Below, in pieces: positions 21,142 to 32,775 of a stretch of DNA of 64,000 nt. Position 1 is the first letter of the stretch. The number at the start of each line of letters is the position of its first letter. The position numbers and the translations under genes are program-made. The stretch is from Amylostereum areolatum (Eukaryota > Basidiomycota > Agaricomycetes > Russulales > Stereaceae), in the NCBI GenBank assembly GCA_012932865.1, contig SAXG01000117.1:1-64000 (forward strand), in the 5' to 3' direction. Below the pieces are notes generated by a model, which did no database searches, was not told the origin of the DNA, and saw nothing but the letters and a program-made list of their open reading frames with translations.

Positions 21142-23991
21142 ATGCATCGTTGCCCATCGCCATGCACTAGTGTCCTACGGTCGACATTTCCTCGGCATCC
21201 TCCGTCACCCCAGGTTCGTCATCGTTCTTTTGGCACGAAACCTGTACAACCCACGGATGCCAAACGTGTCGCTCGAAACGTTGTCAGAGGTGCTACTCGA
21301 CCTCTTCGCCACCAACACTTCCCGGAAAACTTCGAAAAAACGCCCCTACAAACCGAACTCAGGCTAGTCAACACCATCCTAGACGCACTTCCGTGGCCCT
21401 CTACTGCTCCGCAGGATCCGCTAAGAGAGGGCACCCCATATGGACCCGAAGAAGAGGACGAAGGAGTCAGTCGGATTACGGTGAAGAGAGGGTCCCTTAT
21501 TCAAGTCCGACGGTGCGTCTGCTGTTACAGACACCGTCACGTATCTGATATTTTTCGTAGGAGCGGCAACGTGTATATGGCCGTCCTTCTGGATGCTAAA
21601 GACACTGGCAAGGGCTCCCGGATACATGCTCTCTCCAACATGGGACGCATCTGCGTGAACATGAAGGAAGATATTGTCTTCGCGCTCCCCGACTTCATCG
21701 ATGCCGGTCATGTAGCACGGATAGGACTGCAGGACGCCCCGTTGACCGAAAAGGAGCTTATGGCGCGTGTCGCGGCAACAAAGAAAATGCAAGATTTCGC
21801 TCGCACGCAGGAGATTGCCTATAACCGGCACATCCACTTCTTCACCAACTTCCATGACCGTGTAAGGTCACCCGATCCTGAAAAGTGGGCCAAAATTTCG
21901 GTGGCAGACGCCATCAAGATGACGGGCGAATCCCCATGTAACTCGGCGTTTCTCCACCTTGCTGTACAAGACCATCTGATGGCTCGCCCACACGAGTTCA
22001 TCTCGCACCCTTCCAGCTACCTCACGGCCCAGTTCTTCCACGTTCGTCCTCGCTCACAAGTAGACAGGATCAATGCGGTCGTAGACATGGTACGCAACAA
22101 TGACAAACGCCTCAAGGAGTTCGCGATCCGCGCTCGTCACACCATCCTAGAACTACGCAAACGGTCGACAACCGGTCATGGGCCCCCATCCAGCACTCCT
22201 GCCCCGGATCTAGCATTCAACGACGTCGATCACCTAATTATCAGGTTTATGGTAGACGCTTTTCAAGAGATGCGTTCTTTCCAGGTGGACCCGTACGCTA
22301 CCCTCGTTTGCAGCTTCATCAAGAGCGTCGATCTTTACGATGGCGTGGTGGACCCCGACCAGCATTTGCAGTTTTTGCGGGACCTTGGTGTCCTAGCTCC
22401 ATGGCAGGACACTACATCCCTCCGCTGGGATCTTCATGAAATGGTGGAGGAACCAGCTACAGAGTCGTCTGCCGCTCCCACGAAACCTGTCAAGCGCGGG
22501 TCATCGGACGCGTATCTTTCTCCGGACGAATTCTATCCTTCGGATCGCCTGGAAAGCGTTCGTCATGATTTTGGTGACCTGCCGGTTTACGTGGTCGATG
22601 ATTTTGGCGCGAAGGAGCTCGACGACGGTATCTCGGTTGAAAGCATTCCGTCCGAACCCGACCATCTCTGGCTTCATGTCCATATCGCCGATCCCACCGC
22701 TCTTCTCCACCCCAATCACGCCTCTGTCCGGCGTGCAGCTAGGCTGAATCAGACCATCTACTTTCCCAACCTCTTCATGCCGATGCTGCCGGACTCCGTC
22801 ATGCAAGCGAGCTTGGGGTCCGGAGGTGGACAACCTGAGCGTGTCTTGACATTCAGTGCCAAAATTGATCCTCAAGGTGAAATCATGGAACATAAAGTGC
22901 GAGCCGGTATTGTCAGGAATCTACGTCTTCTCAAGTACGACGAAGTAGACCATGCTATGTCCTTCGACCCTCCCGCGTCGTTCCACCCATTCGGTGCCCC
23001 ACCACCCCATCCCATGCCAACCGACTTGTTGCCAGCGGCGGACCTGGACAATTTCCATCTTCTTCAAACTATTGCTTCTCGCGCAGTGGCACGCCGCCTA
23101 CGGCACCCAACCTTCTTGTGGACAGCTCCCTCCGCGAAGGTCACATTATCCCCGTCGTCTCTCCCGAGCACCCCTGGAGTCTCTTCCCATCCTTCGCTAT
23201 ACCAAGGTTTCCCGGACATGACATACACTGCTACAGTTTTACTGGAGGGAAGCCAGGGGTCGAGGCGCATAGTCGCAGAATGTGCCGTGATTGCCGGTAT
23301 GGTTGCATCTCGCTTTGGCCTTGAAAGAGGGTTACCCCTCGTTCGGCGATGTCTTCAGGACCCAGTTGGGCTGGAAGACATTTCCGATATCCTCGCAACA
23401 CGAGACGAGAACGGCGTTGTAGACTCCGTTCGCGTCCACCAGAGTCAGATGGTCATTCCTAAAGTGACGAGTTCCTTGGAGGCGGGAGGTCATTGGCAGC
23501 TCGCTATTCCCTCAGGCGTAGGCTATACCAGGGCCACGTCTCCGATGAGACGATACCCCGATTTGGTCACACACTGGCAGATCAAGCATGCACTGCTGAA
23601 TCCCTCCGCACCACCCTTGATTTCGGCTGAGAAGATGCAGGCGGTGGCGGTGGATGCGGACGCGCGCGAGCTGATCCACAAGCGGACTGGGAGGCTGCAT
23701 GAAAAGGAATGGGCGTTCATGTACATCAAACGGTGGATGCAGCGGCGTGACGAAGGGATAGAAGGACCAGATCCGTTCCAAAACCTGGTCGGGCGGGTTG
23801 TTGGACTCCAGACGACGAACATGGTGCTCAACGTACACGCACAAGACATAGAACTTCCGACGTTGGGTCTCACTGGGACTCTGGTTCGAAACTTTGGTTC
23901 CAAAGAACTTCCTTTGGGGGAACAGGTGGCGGTCAAACTCGACAAAATTTCCACTGCTTTGAGGCCGATCATCATCGTCAATGAGCGGTAG
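21142..23991 (+). CDS. DSS1: mitochondrial RNase II-family exoribonuclease (Dss1-like)
   Basis: This is a 3'-5' exoribonuclease of the RNB family. The closest fit is Dss1/Msu1, the nuclease of the yeast mitochondrial degradosome (CYT-4 in Neurospora). I chose ATG 21142 because the next residues (MHRCPSPCTSVLRSTFPRH, then Arg/Ser-rich) form a likely mitochondrial presequence. The frame is open to an earlier ATG at 20962. A single 48-nt intron (21513-21560, GTGCGT...TTCGTAG) is removed without changing frame, giving 933 residues. The RNB core begins near residue 465 with VYVVDDFGAKELDDGIS, carrying the acidic metal-binding cluster in the Dss1-type spacing. It continues with WLHVHIADPTALLHPNH, LPDSVMQASLG and the closing signature YTRATSPMRRYPDLVTHWQ. 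A short S1-like region may follow. The intron contains no stop, so its retention would add 16 residues. Confidence 0.88.
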   Translation: MHRCPSPCTSVLRSTFPRHPPSPQVRHRSFGTKPVQPTDAKRVARNVVRGATRPLRHQHFPENFEKTPLQTELRLVNTILDALPWPSTAPQDPLREGTPYGPEEEDEGVSRITVKRGSLIQVRRCVCCYRHRHVSDIFRRSGNVYMAVLLDAKDTGKGSRIHALSNMGRICVNMKEDIVFALPDFIDAGHVARIGLQDAPLTEKELMARVAATKKMQDFARTQEIAYNRHIHFFTNFHDRVRSPDPEKWAKISVADAIKMTGESPCNSAFLHLAVQDHLMARPHEFISHPSSYLTAQFFHVRPRSQVDRINAVVDMVRNNDKRLKEFAIRARHTILELRKRSTTGHGPPSSTPAPDLAFNDVDHLIIRFMVDAFQEMRSFQVDPYATLVCSFIKSVDLYDGVVDPDQHLQFLRDLGVLAPWQDTTSLRWDLHEMVEEPATESSAAPTKPVKRGSSDAYLSPDEFYPSDRLESVRHDFGDLPVYVVDDFGAKELDDGISVESIPSEPDHLWLHVHIADPTALLHPNHASVRRAARLNQTIYFPNLFMPMLPDSVMQASLGSGGGQPERVLTFSAKIDPQGEIMEHKVRAGIVRNLRLLKYDEVDHAMSFDPPASFHPFGAPPPHPMPTDLLPAADLDNFHLLQTIASRAVARRLRHPTFLWTAPSAKVTLSPSSLPSTPGVSSHPSLYQGFPDMTYTATVLLEGSQGSRRIVAECAVIAGMVASRFGLERGLPLVRRCLQDPVGLEDISDILATRDENGVVDSVRVHQSQMVIPKVTSSLEAGGHWQLAIPSGVGYTRATSPMRRYPDLVTHWQIKHALLNPSAPPLISAEKMQAVAVDADARELIHKRTGRLHEKEWAFMYIKRWMQRRDEGIEGPDPFQNLVGRVVGLQTTNMVLNVHAQDIELPTLGLTGTLVRNFGSKELPLGEQVAVKLDKISTALRPIIIVNER

Positions 23992-24336
23992 ACTGTAGCA
24001 GCATCGCTGGCTCAAAACTGTGTGGCGTAGACGTACTACTTACAGTCCTAGTAGCAACTTACATACTCAATAATACCATCACTTCTCCCATTCGAACCGC
24101 TACATACTTACTCACCGTGTGCTTCATAACATCAAAACGCTCTTCACAATGTGGGCCCATATGGGTCGTAGACTCATAAGCGGAGAGCTGGCTCCGCCTG
24201 GGCGTCGCCGGGGTCGAAGGAAGGTTCCCACGCTACAATCGTTCGATTCTTGTTGGCCGAGTATATAATTCACTTTCAGCCGTAGCCGTTCCACACGAGC
24301 TCAGTCCTCTCGTTTATCTTCCCTCCCTTCGCTACC
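23992..24336 (+). promoter_or_regulatory. CYP51 promoter region with TATA box
   Basis: GTATATAATT at 24261-24270 lies about 70 nt before the ATG and is a good TATA box. I did not find a convincing sterol-response element by eye. Confidence 0.45.
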
Positions 24337-26362
<2,026 letters not shown>

Positions 26363-26656
26363 GGAACTGGGTTGACTGGACACGATTAGCTTACTATTAT
26401 ACAACAACCTATACCCTAGAGAACGCGAGCAGGATGTGCTCCCGCACTCTCCTATAATAATAAACTGGTGACGAGGACAAATCACCTCTCGAACATATTC
26501 TTGGGCTTCGTTTATCCCAGCAGCTGTCAGACCTTCCAGGTCGACTGTATACAGAGGAGGCAATGGTAAACGTGATTGCAAAGAGGTAAAGAGGAGCAAT
26601 AAAGTAGTGCAGAACATAAACATTCAAGTGCCGACTAACCCCACCTACGATCGGAT
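26363..26656. other. CYP51 3' flank
   Basis: This lies between the CYP51 stop and the transposon. It has no coding signal. Confidence 0.4.
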
Positions 26657-26663
26657 AGTCACA

Positions 26664-26721
26664 CCCAGTGAAAACCGGCGTGAAGGATTTGGGACGCGGC
26701 CGAAGGATTTTGGATGCCAAG
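26664..26721 (+). repeat. left terminal inverted repeat of transposon
   Basis: It begins CCCAGTGAAAACCGGCGTGA and pairs with the right repeat over 58 bp, 54 of which are identical. Confidence 0.9.
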
Positions 26722-27030
26722 AGGTGTGCCAAAATGCTTCGTTGCCGTCCTCTGTCTTCAAAAAAATGGCACACTTTTCTTGAACCTCATGACAGGTTTT
26801 TGAACCTCACAGAAAACACATGGGACCATATATGACAACATTGGATGGCATTGGACTGGCATGTATCTACTTACTGCTCCCTTGCTTGAACCATATTGAA
26901 GCATTCTGGATGGCACACAATCAGAGGATCAGGAAAATGGGTTTCATTGCATGATTAGGATATCTAAGTACATTGTCCTAAGTGCTACACTCGAGCCCAC
27001 ACGCCAATAGCCATCCCCTCTCCGGGAAAT

Positions 27031-27204
27031 ATGAAAGAACAGTGGAAACGGCGAGATACCATGGGCGTACTCCGCTGGATCTCGCGCTACACTACCAAAC
27101 ATGCGCTCTCCGCGGGAACCGGGATATATGCCGCCACCGCGACGCGGAACGTTGGTTCTGCGCTGTGGAATACGCCCGTGTCATTCCGGGAGACTAAAAG
27201 CTAG
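27031..27204 (+). CDS. 57-residue open frame inside the transposon
   Basis: The frame starts MKEQWKRRDTMGVLRWISRY and ends TPVSFRETKS. Composition is protein-like (KHALSAGTGIYAATATRNVG) with a mildly hydrophobic Gly/Ala centre. It lies on the opposite strand from the three-exon frame and 30 nt from its 3' end. It could be a second captured exon, or chance. I do not recognise it. Confidence 0.25.
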   Translation: MKEQWKRRDTMGVLRWISRYTTKHALSAGTGIYAATATRNVGSALWNTPVSFRETKS

Positions 27205-27233
27205 GAAATGTAGGTTTTCCTATGAATAGGAGC

Positions 27234-27909
27234 TCAACATGAGCGAACCATTGCAGGTAGATGAAAGGCGACGCACTGGCTCGCTAGCCCACGAACTTCG
27301 ACGAGTTCGGGAGGCAGTTTGACGGCGTCGAGCTTGGGTTGGGAATCGTCGTTTTTCTGCCGTTTCGTCGCGGGACCTTCCTTTTCTTCGTCGGGGACAA
27401 CGGACTCGTTCCACGCAGGACACATGTTCCCCCAGAGGTCGCGCCCGCCCTCGGAGAACGCGTCATGGAGGATGGCGCCGATGCGGGCGGTCGCGGGGAG
27501 CTCTTTGCAAGCGAGGTCCACGACGGCGCGCGCACGGCGGAGGGGCTTTTCGATGCGGGGCTCGGTGAACGCTTTGGAGCGTAAGAGGAAGCGGAGGAAG
27601 AAGGCGATAAGGGTGGGGAAGGCCAGGCAGCGGGCGGGGGACCTGCGCATGAATCGTCAGCGATGTCGAGGACATGGGAGGAGGGCGGTCATACCAGATG
27701 AGCCCGCGATCGCGGAAGTAAGAGGAGAAGAAGATGCGCATGTTCGTTTCCGGGTTGCTCATGAAGTTATCCATGTGGGTGTCTTGCGAGGCTTGCGGGC
27801 CCCTGGGAATCTATGCGCCGAAGTGTGGCCAAATACTAAGGCATGTTGTGATTCAGGCTTGAGGCGCATACGAGTCGTCGTGGGGAGCACTGAAGACAAC
27901 GTGTAGCAT
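27234..27909 (-). CDS. host-type conserved hypothetical inside the transposon
   Basis: I cannot name this protein, but it has the marks of a real, spliced gene. Exons 27909-27872, 27802-27695 and 27642-27234 are joined by introns of 69 and 52 nt (both GTATG donors) and give 184 residues in exact phase. The protein reads MLHVVFSAPHDDS, then THMDNFMSNPETNMRIFFSS, YFRDRGLIWSPARCLAF, an amphipathic helix-rich middle (FFLRFLLRSKAFTEPRIEK), DLWGNMCPAWNESVVPDEE, a basic stretch PATKRQK and ends near LPPELVEV. Upstream, the same frame continues open a little (YPIQVLHRAAN), so the true start might have been further 5' in a donor gene. It looks like part of a conserved fungal gene captured by the surrounding element rather than a transposase. 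There are no zinc-finger or DDE-type motifs. Confidence 0.6.
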
Positions 27910-28369
27910 GTTGGCTGCTCGGTGCAGGACTTGAATTGGATAGATTGGGAACGGAGGGGCATAGAAGATAAGGGTGAATGTAGAAAGTGATCAGAAGGAC
28001 GGTGCCAATGAGAGGGATGGGGTGGTAGAGCTGGGGGAACTTCACACAAAAACACTAAGTCAAAGTTTGGTCGCAAGACGCAAGTTGCAACTCGCGACTC
28101 CGAGCGTCGCTGGAGAACTTATGTAAGCCTACAAGTTGACAATGTTTCGTTCTCACGAAGTTGTTTGCAAGGAAGACCTCGTTGCGTTGAGAAAAGCGGA
28201 ATCTTGAGAGCTTCAATGAACTTCAGTCTCCTTATATCGCGATTGACTTGAGTAACTTCTGACGTGGTTTCCGAAGTGCTTCCCACTGCGAGGGAGTAGG
28301 CGACGTATAACGTAATCTACAACGACTTCGAAGACAGTCAAAATCCTTCACTTTTTAGCACTCCTCGGT

Positions 28370-28427
28370 CTTGGCATCCAAAAAGCTCCCGCCGCGTCCC
28401 AAATCCTTCACGCCGGTTTTCACTGGG
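28370..28427 (-). repeat. right terminal inverted repeat of transposon
   Basis: This is the inverted counterpart of the left repeat. Its outer end reads CACTGGG on the plus strand, immediately followed by the AGTCACA target duplication. Confidence 0.9.
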
Positions 28428-28434
28428 AGTCACA

Positions 28435-28708
28435 GGGTGGGACGGCGACGCGTGTCTTGGGAGTCGCTGTCAGGATAAATTACCCAAGGGTAATAAAAGT
28501 GGGGCCACCCGAAAGTTGTACTTGGTCCAGCCTTGAAGCTTGAACATGAGTCTGCGCAAACCGGATGTTCAGCGAGCAAATGAACAGGCCCACTTAAGTA
28601 CTACGTTCCCATACACGACCACTTCTCGTAGTTCGGGAAAATGTACCTGTGCAACCACACACAAATATGATACACCAACATGGCCTACGTCAAGGCAAAT
28701 TTCCGTCC
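28435..28708. other. spacer between transposon and helical-repeat gene
   Basis: It is the 3' flank of the minus-strand gene that follows. It has no gene. Confidence 0.35.
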
Positions 28709-31700
28709 TCACTTTGGTCCACGTCCAGCCCTTCTCAGAATCACCTGTCTCACCCAACCCTGCCGCTGTTCCGCCGCCATCTCTCCTTCAACTTCCTTCA
28801 GTATCCCAACAACAGTCCTCGCGGCAAGCACGTCGCCCCTCCAAAAGAACGCCTTAGCAAACATCTTGTAAAATGGCCGTAAATGCCTTGCGAACGACAT
28901 CGTCCCCGCCATTGGCGGCAAGTCGTATCCGGATATAGCAATCCCCTCCACTCCACCCTTCGTCCCGAACGGCGGATTATTCATGGAGAATCGGGCGCCA
29001 GCTGGATATCCCTTACTCACAAGGGTATCGAACAACCGGCGCGTTTGGACGCTGTCGAGTAAACGCGAGGGAAGGCCCAGTATGGCTTTGAGGATTATGT
29101 TGGTCGTGACGTGATCAGGGACGAAGTTGCGTTCCCGCCTCAAGGTGTCCACTGCCCGTATGAGCGAGCGAAGGGGTTTCGTACGGCCGCCTCTGGCAGT
29201 CGTGTACCGATGTAGAATGACATTGCCTGCGGCCGTACAGTTTCTTGTGGAAGACTCCACGGTTGTGCGGAAGACTTCCTCGATTGCGGCGTGTGAACGG
29301 GTCTTAGAAATGAGGCGCAGACCGTAGTGGAACCCGTTCTTGCCTGGACCGCCCCGTTGTCTAAGGCTTTGCAGAACGCGGAAAGCTGATAGACTGGTTG
29401 GATGTGTCGCGTGTTTACCGTACCGCGATCGACGAACCAGCGTGTGGACCAGGGACTTGTCATGGAAGGTCTTCGCGACCCGAGCGGACAGATTCGTCGC
29501 CCGCTTTGTAACGAGATGGAGGAGCAATGTCCGGCGCCACGACGCGACGTTGTTGGGGTACGCCAACTCTTGTTCCCGCACCAATCGAGCCGCTTGTTTG
29601 AATGCTCTGTGATGAAGCAGAGCGCGGAGAAGGGTGAACATGCTCTGCGGGGGTAGATAGGACGGTTGTGTGACCTGGATGTTTCGTAATACGGCCATAG
29701 CTGTGATGACATCTCCAGAGCTGACCATTGTGACCAACGCCCAGGATATTCGGGCGCGGTAAGAGAGGGGGAGAGGAAGAGGCGATGATGACATCTCCAG
29801 CAGTGCTTTGCCTAGGATCATCAAAAGTTCCACGTCCACGAACCGCTTCTTCCTTCGTGCTAGGGAGAAAAGTGCATCTGCGAGGAAATTACGGCCTGTG
29901 ACCCCCTCAAAAGTACACTGGGCGAGCAGCGGAATTGCGAGGTCCACTTGATTTCCTCGTAAGAGTTCCAAACACAGCCGTGGCACAACCTCCTTTGGTA
30001 ACTCCAAATGGCCATGCCACAAGTCGTACATCTCCCAAGCTCGTTGGGCATCCACTCGCGCAAGCCGCATTAGAGCCTGGCCAATGAGCATGCTGTGCCA
30101 TTGAGGGAACGCAACGTAATGAGGGAGGGCGTCCAGGATCTCCTCCCATACCGTCATACCGCACGCTGCCGAAGTAGCAACGTACTCTGCAACGAGGAGT
30201 TGTACCTGTCGCCGTGCGTAGTCGTCCCCCAGGTCGAAGGTCCAAAATCCGGTGTTGGCAATGTGAAGGCAACCTTGCCGAAGTTGATCGTCGCGGGCGT
30301 GGGACGCAAGACGGAGGAAGGAGATGAGAATGGGTCGGATAAGTGCCGGATGGACTGTACGATCTTCCTGGATGGCCCCCTGCCACATGTGCCAAAGCGC
30401 CTTTACAAAATTGTATAGTTCCGGGGACAGACGATGGGCATTGGCTAGGCGCTCGATGATGGAGAGTACAGCGACGACTTTGACGTCTACCACATCGAGG
30501 TTTCCGCGTCCACGTATTGGAGGAAAATCATTCGTAGGGAAGGCTAGAATCTGAACGTTGGTCAAGGCGAGAAGGCGCAGGTTGCGCCAACGGGCGTTCA
30601 CGTCGAGGGTAGGGGCGAACATGGCCTGTACTTGGTATGTCGCCCAACTGCGAACAGCGAGCTGGGAGGGAGTTCGCGGGTTCGATGTTCTGCCGAACAA
30701 GGCCAAAGAAAGTTGCCGAAAAAGGCCTATCGTATTGCCAGGGAAAGATAGATCTGCGTCTATGGTCTTGTTATCCACGACTTCACTGTCCGACGCTGTG
30801 GATAGCCCGCAATCGGCTGGAGAAGGAGCCTCGCTGAGGATGCGCTGAGAAAGTGTGTCGAGAAGTCGTCGCGTTAGTTTTAGTCGGGTTGACACTTTCA
30901 ACAGTGGTAGGTTCTTGTCGAGGACGACTGTCCATAGGAAGTCCTGTACGCTGGATGGTACTGGCGAACGACGGCCCAAGAGGAAGCACAGCCATCCACT
31001 AAGCTCTATTGTCGCTCTGGACCGCCGCAAGGACTGCAGCGTCCGCAAATAAGGTATATGCGTCTCATCATGTCCTTTGACAAGTTTAATACGCGTGTAA
31101 ATCTGTCTTGCCGTTGCCAATGTACCTAGAACACCGTTCATATTTTGCAAAGATGTGGATAGGTCAACGCGTACGCACCATTGTTCCCAGGGTCCACTAC
31201 CACATCTTTGATCCCGGCCTCCCCTAGCCTGGCCGTTACGAGCCAGTACAGGTCGGATTCGGTCAAAGCCTTGCCTGCGCGCTTCTTGTCTCGGATAACG
31301 TGCAGCACGAACCCCCACCAGGACCTTGGAGCTTTATTATCCAAGTACTTCCCCAAAAGGACCGTGTGGAGATTATTGGCATGTCTGGGGAGGGACAGGG
31401 TACCGAAGAGCGCTATGAGATTGCTCAAGCGGGAAGGGCTGAGGGCGTGGGATGCATTCAGGCATGAAAGATAGAGGGCGCGTATATTTTGCGGGGAACA
31501 GGATGAGGGCCCTTTGGTATTAATGTGGCTGGTGGATAAGAGGTTTCGCAATACGGTGAAGTTGGATGGCAGAGGAGAAGCCGGAAACGCTGTCGGTGAC
31601 ACAGAAGCGGCGTTGTGGTTCCTGCCCAAAGCTTTGGGTCTGGATGGTTCAGGCCTTTCGCCGACAGCGTTTATTGAAGGAGCCCTGATAGGGGTGTGCA

Positions 31701-31782
31701 CTCTACGGACGACAGTATGCGCCGTGGTTCTACAACTCGTGGAACGCTCAATATAGAGGTGCACGAAACGGTAGCAGCACAT
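28709..31782 (-). CDS. large helical (PPR/TPR-like) probable mitochondrial protein
   Basis: Two exons (31782-31179 and 31125-28709) joined by a 53-nt intron give 1,006 residues. The first 45 residues are Arg/Ser/Thr-rich without acids (MCCYRFVHLYIERSTSCRT), a likely mitochondrial presequence. The rest is almost wholly alpha-helical, with repeated two-helix units such as GVTGRNFLADALFSLARR, SMFTLLRALLHHRAFKQAAR and PDHVTTNIILKAILGLPSRL. The spacing resembles degenerate pentatricopeptide or TPR repeats, as in fungal mitochondrial RNA-stability and translation factors. No enzyme domain is visible and I would not name an orthologue. The frame is open upstream to 32067, so the start is inferred from the presequence. 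A GTATGT at the first codons (31784) could also be a donor of an upstream intron. The upstream region is shared with the ribosomal P0 gene. Confidence 0.75.
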
Positions 31783-31907
31783 ACCTTGTAGAAGGACCAC
31801 CCAATATTTGGATAGTTGGCCATCTCCATCGCCACATTCCATTGCAAGGACAACGGAGACGGCGACGCAGACCTGGAGACTACCCTTGACGCGTCGTAGC
31901 CGGATTG

Positions 31908-31933
31908 CAGCAATTTGCAGAACCTTGTAGCGG
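31908..31933 (-). repeat. 26-bp inverted repeat, left copy
   Basis: On the minus strand it reads CCGCTACAAGGTTCTGCAAA followed by TTGCTG, identical to the plus-strand copy at 32362. Confidence 0.8.
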
Positions 31934-32361
31934 TCCCATTTCAAATACATTTGTGGGAGTTTGATCACCGACGGGATGCCGATCGATGCCGAGGTGGGTC
32001 GCCCCGTCTGGGTATCACGTGACTTGCCGACGCTGATGACCCCGCCACGTCCCCGCCCTCCGCTCACCGATGACCGCGTTGCCCATCGCTCGCTCCCGCC
32101 ACTCCATCCCCGCTCCCCTCAACTGTATTTCATGTCGGAGAGAAGGTACGTACACTCTGCTGAAGCTCAATACAGAAGTTTGCGCTGAGGACGAGATTGG
32201 TGTGCCGTCGACGTCGAGGATGACGATGCCGCCGCGGTGCGCTGCCGCCCAAGTCGGGCGAGACGTCGGGCGGGGGGGCCCCGGCGGCGACAGCCCCTGG
32301 AACTCTTTTCGGCATCACCCGGTCGGATCATGAAACCCGTGCCCTCGAGTTCGAATCACGG

Positions 32362-32387
32362 CCGCTACAAGGTTCTGCAAATTGCTG
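32362..32387 (+). repeat. 26-bp inverted repeat, right copy
   Basis: This is a perfect match, in opposite orientation, to 31908-31933, with 428 bp between the copies. Identity stops abruptly on both sides, and no target duplication flanks the pair. Confidence 0.8.
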
Positions 32388-32775
32388 TGAAGCTTGAAGG
32401 AGCGCGTTCGCGTGGCCAATGGCGCGCGCTAACGGTCTCTCGGTCCGGCATCGGAAATATCCGGACCTGCATGAACTCTATTTTCTCAATCATCCACACG
32501 CGGAAACCTGCTCCCGCTCTCGCACAACCATCATCATCCTCGCATAACCAGTCGCCTTTAAACATCCATTGGCACCAAGGTGAATATGTTCCAAGGGTCT
32601 TCTGGAACTTCTCTGACTGTGCCCAGAGGTCAATAGGGAGGCGCTCGGTACCACTCACAAATCACTGTAGCAAATAGCTTTTTTTTCTCTCGTCAGTGCG
32701 ATCTTGCCGACTCTGTTATTGTCTCACCTACAATGGCTTCATCTACAATTTCCAGAACCACAAAAATCTACAACA

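Larger units (their letters stand above)
26657..28434. mobile_element. non-autonomous TIR DNA transposon carrying a host-type gene
   Basis: The element proper is 26664-28427 (1,764 bp). Its ends are 58-bp inverted repeats, the outer 37 bp identical and the next 21 bp with four mismatches. It is flanked by a perfect 7-bp direct repeat AGTCACA at 26657-26663 and 28428-28434, the expected target-site duplication. The motif GAAGGATTT occurs twice near each end as a subterminal repeat. No transposase is visible. Instead the interior holds a three-exon minus-strand reading frame (27909-27234) and a short plus-strand frame (27031-27204). The superfamily is uncertain: a 7-bp duplication with CCCAGTG ends does not match a family I can name with confidence; P-like, hAT-like or Kyakuja/Dileera-like are candidates. 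It sits between the CYP51 3' end and the helical-repeat gene, so no gene is interrupted. Confidence 0.85.
31783..32775. promoter_or_regulatory. divergent promoter of helical-repeat gene and RPP0
   Basis: About 1 kb separates the two divergent starts. It contains a 26-bp perfect inverted repeat (31908-31933 and 32362-32387), a very GC-rich block at about 32260-32290 and a pyrimidine run just before the P0 start (32677-32695), common in ribosomal-protein promoters. No other gene is supported. Confidence 0.4.

Noticed and set aside
31783..32067. N-terminal extension of the helical-repeat gene to 32067
   Set aside because: The added residues are not presequence-like and begin at a GTG; the ATG at 31782 followed by an Arg/Ser-rich leader is better.
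32300..32395. tRNA-like T-loop GAGTTCGAATCA
   Set aside because: No acceptor stem, D-arm or anticodon arm can be paired around it; taken as chance.
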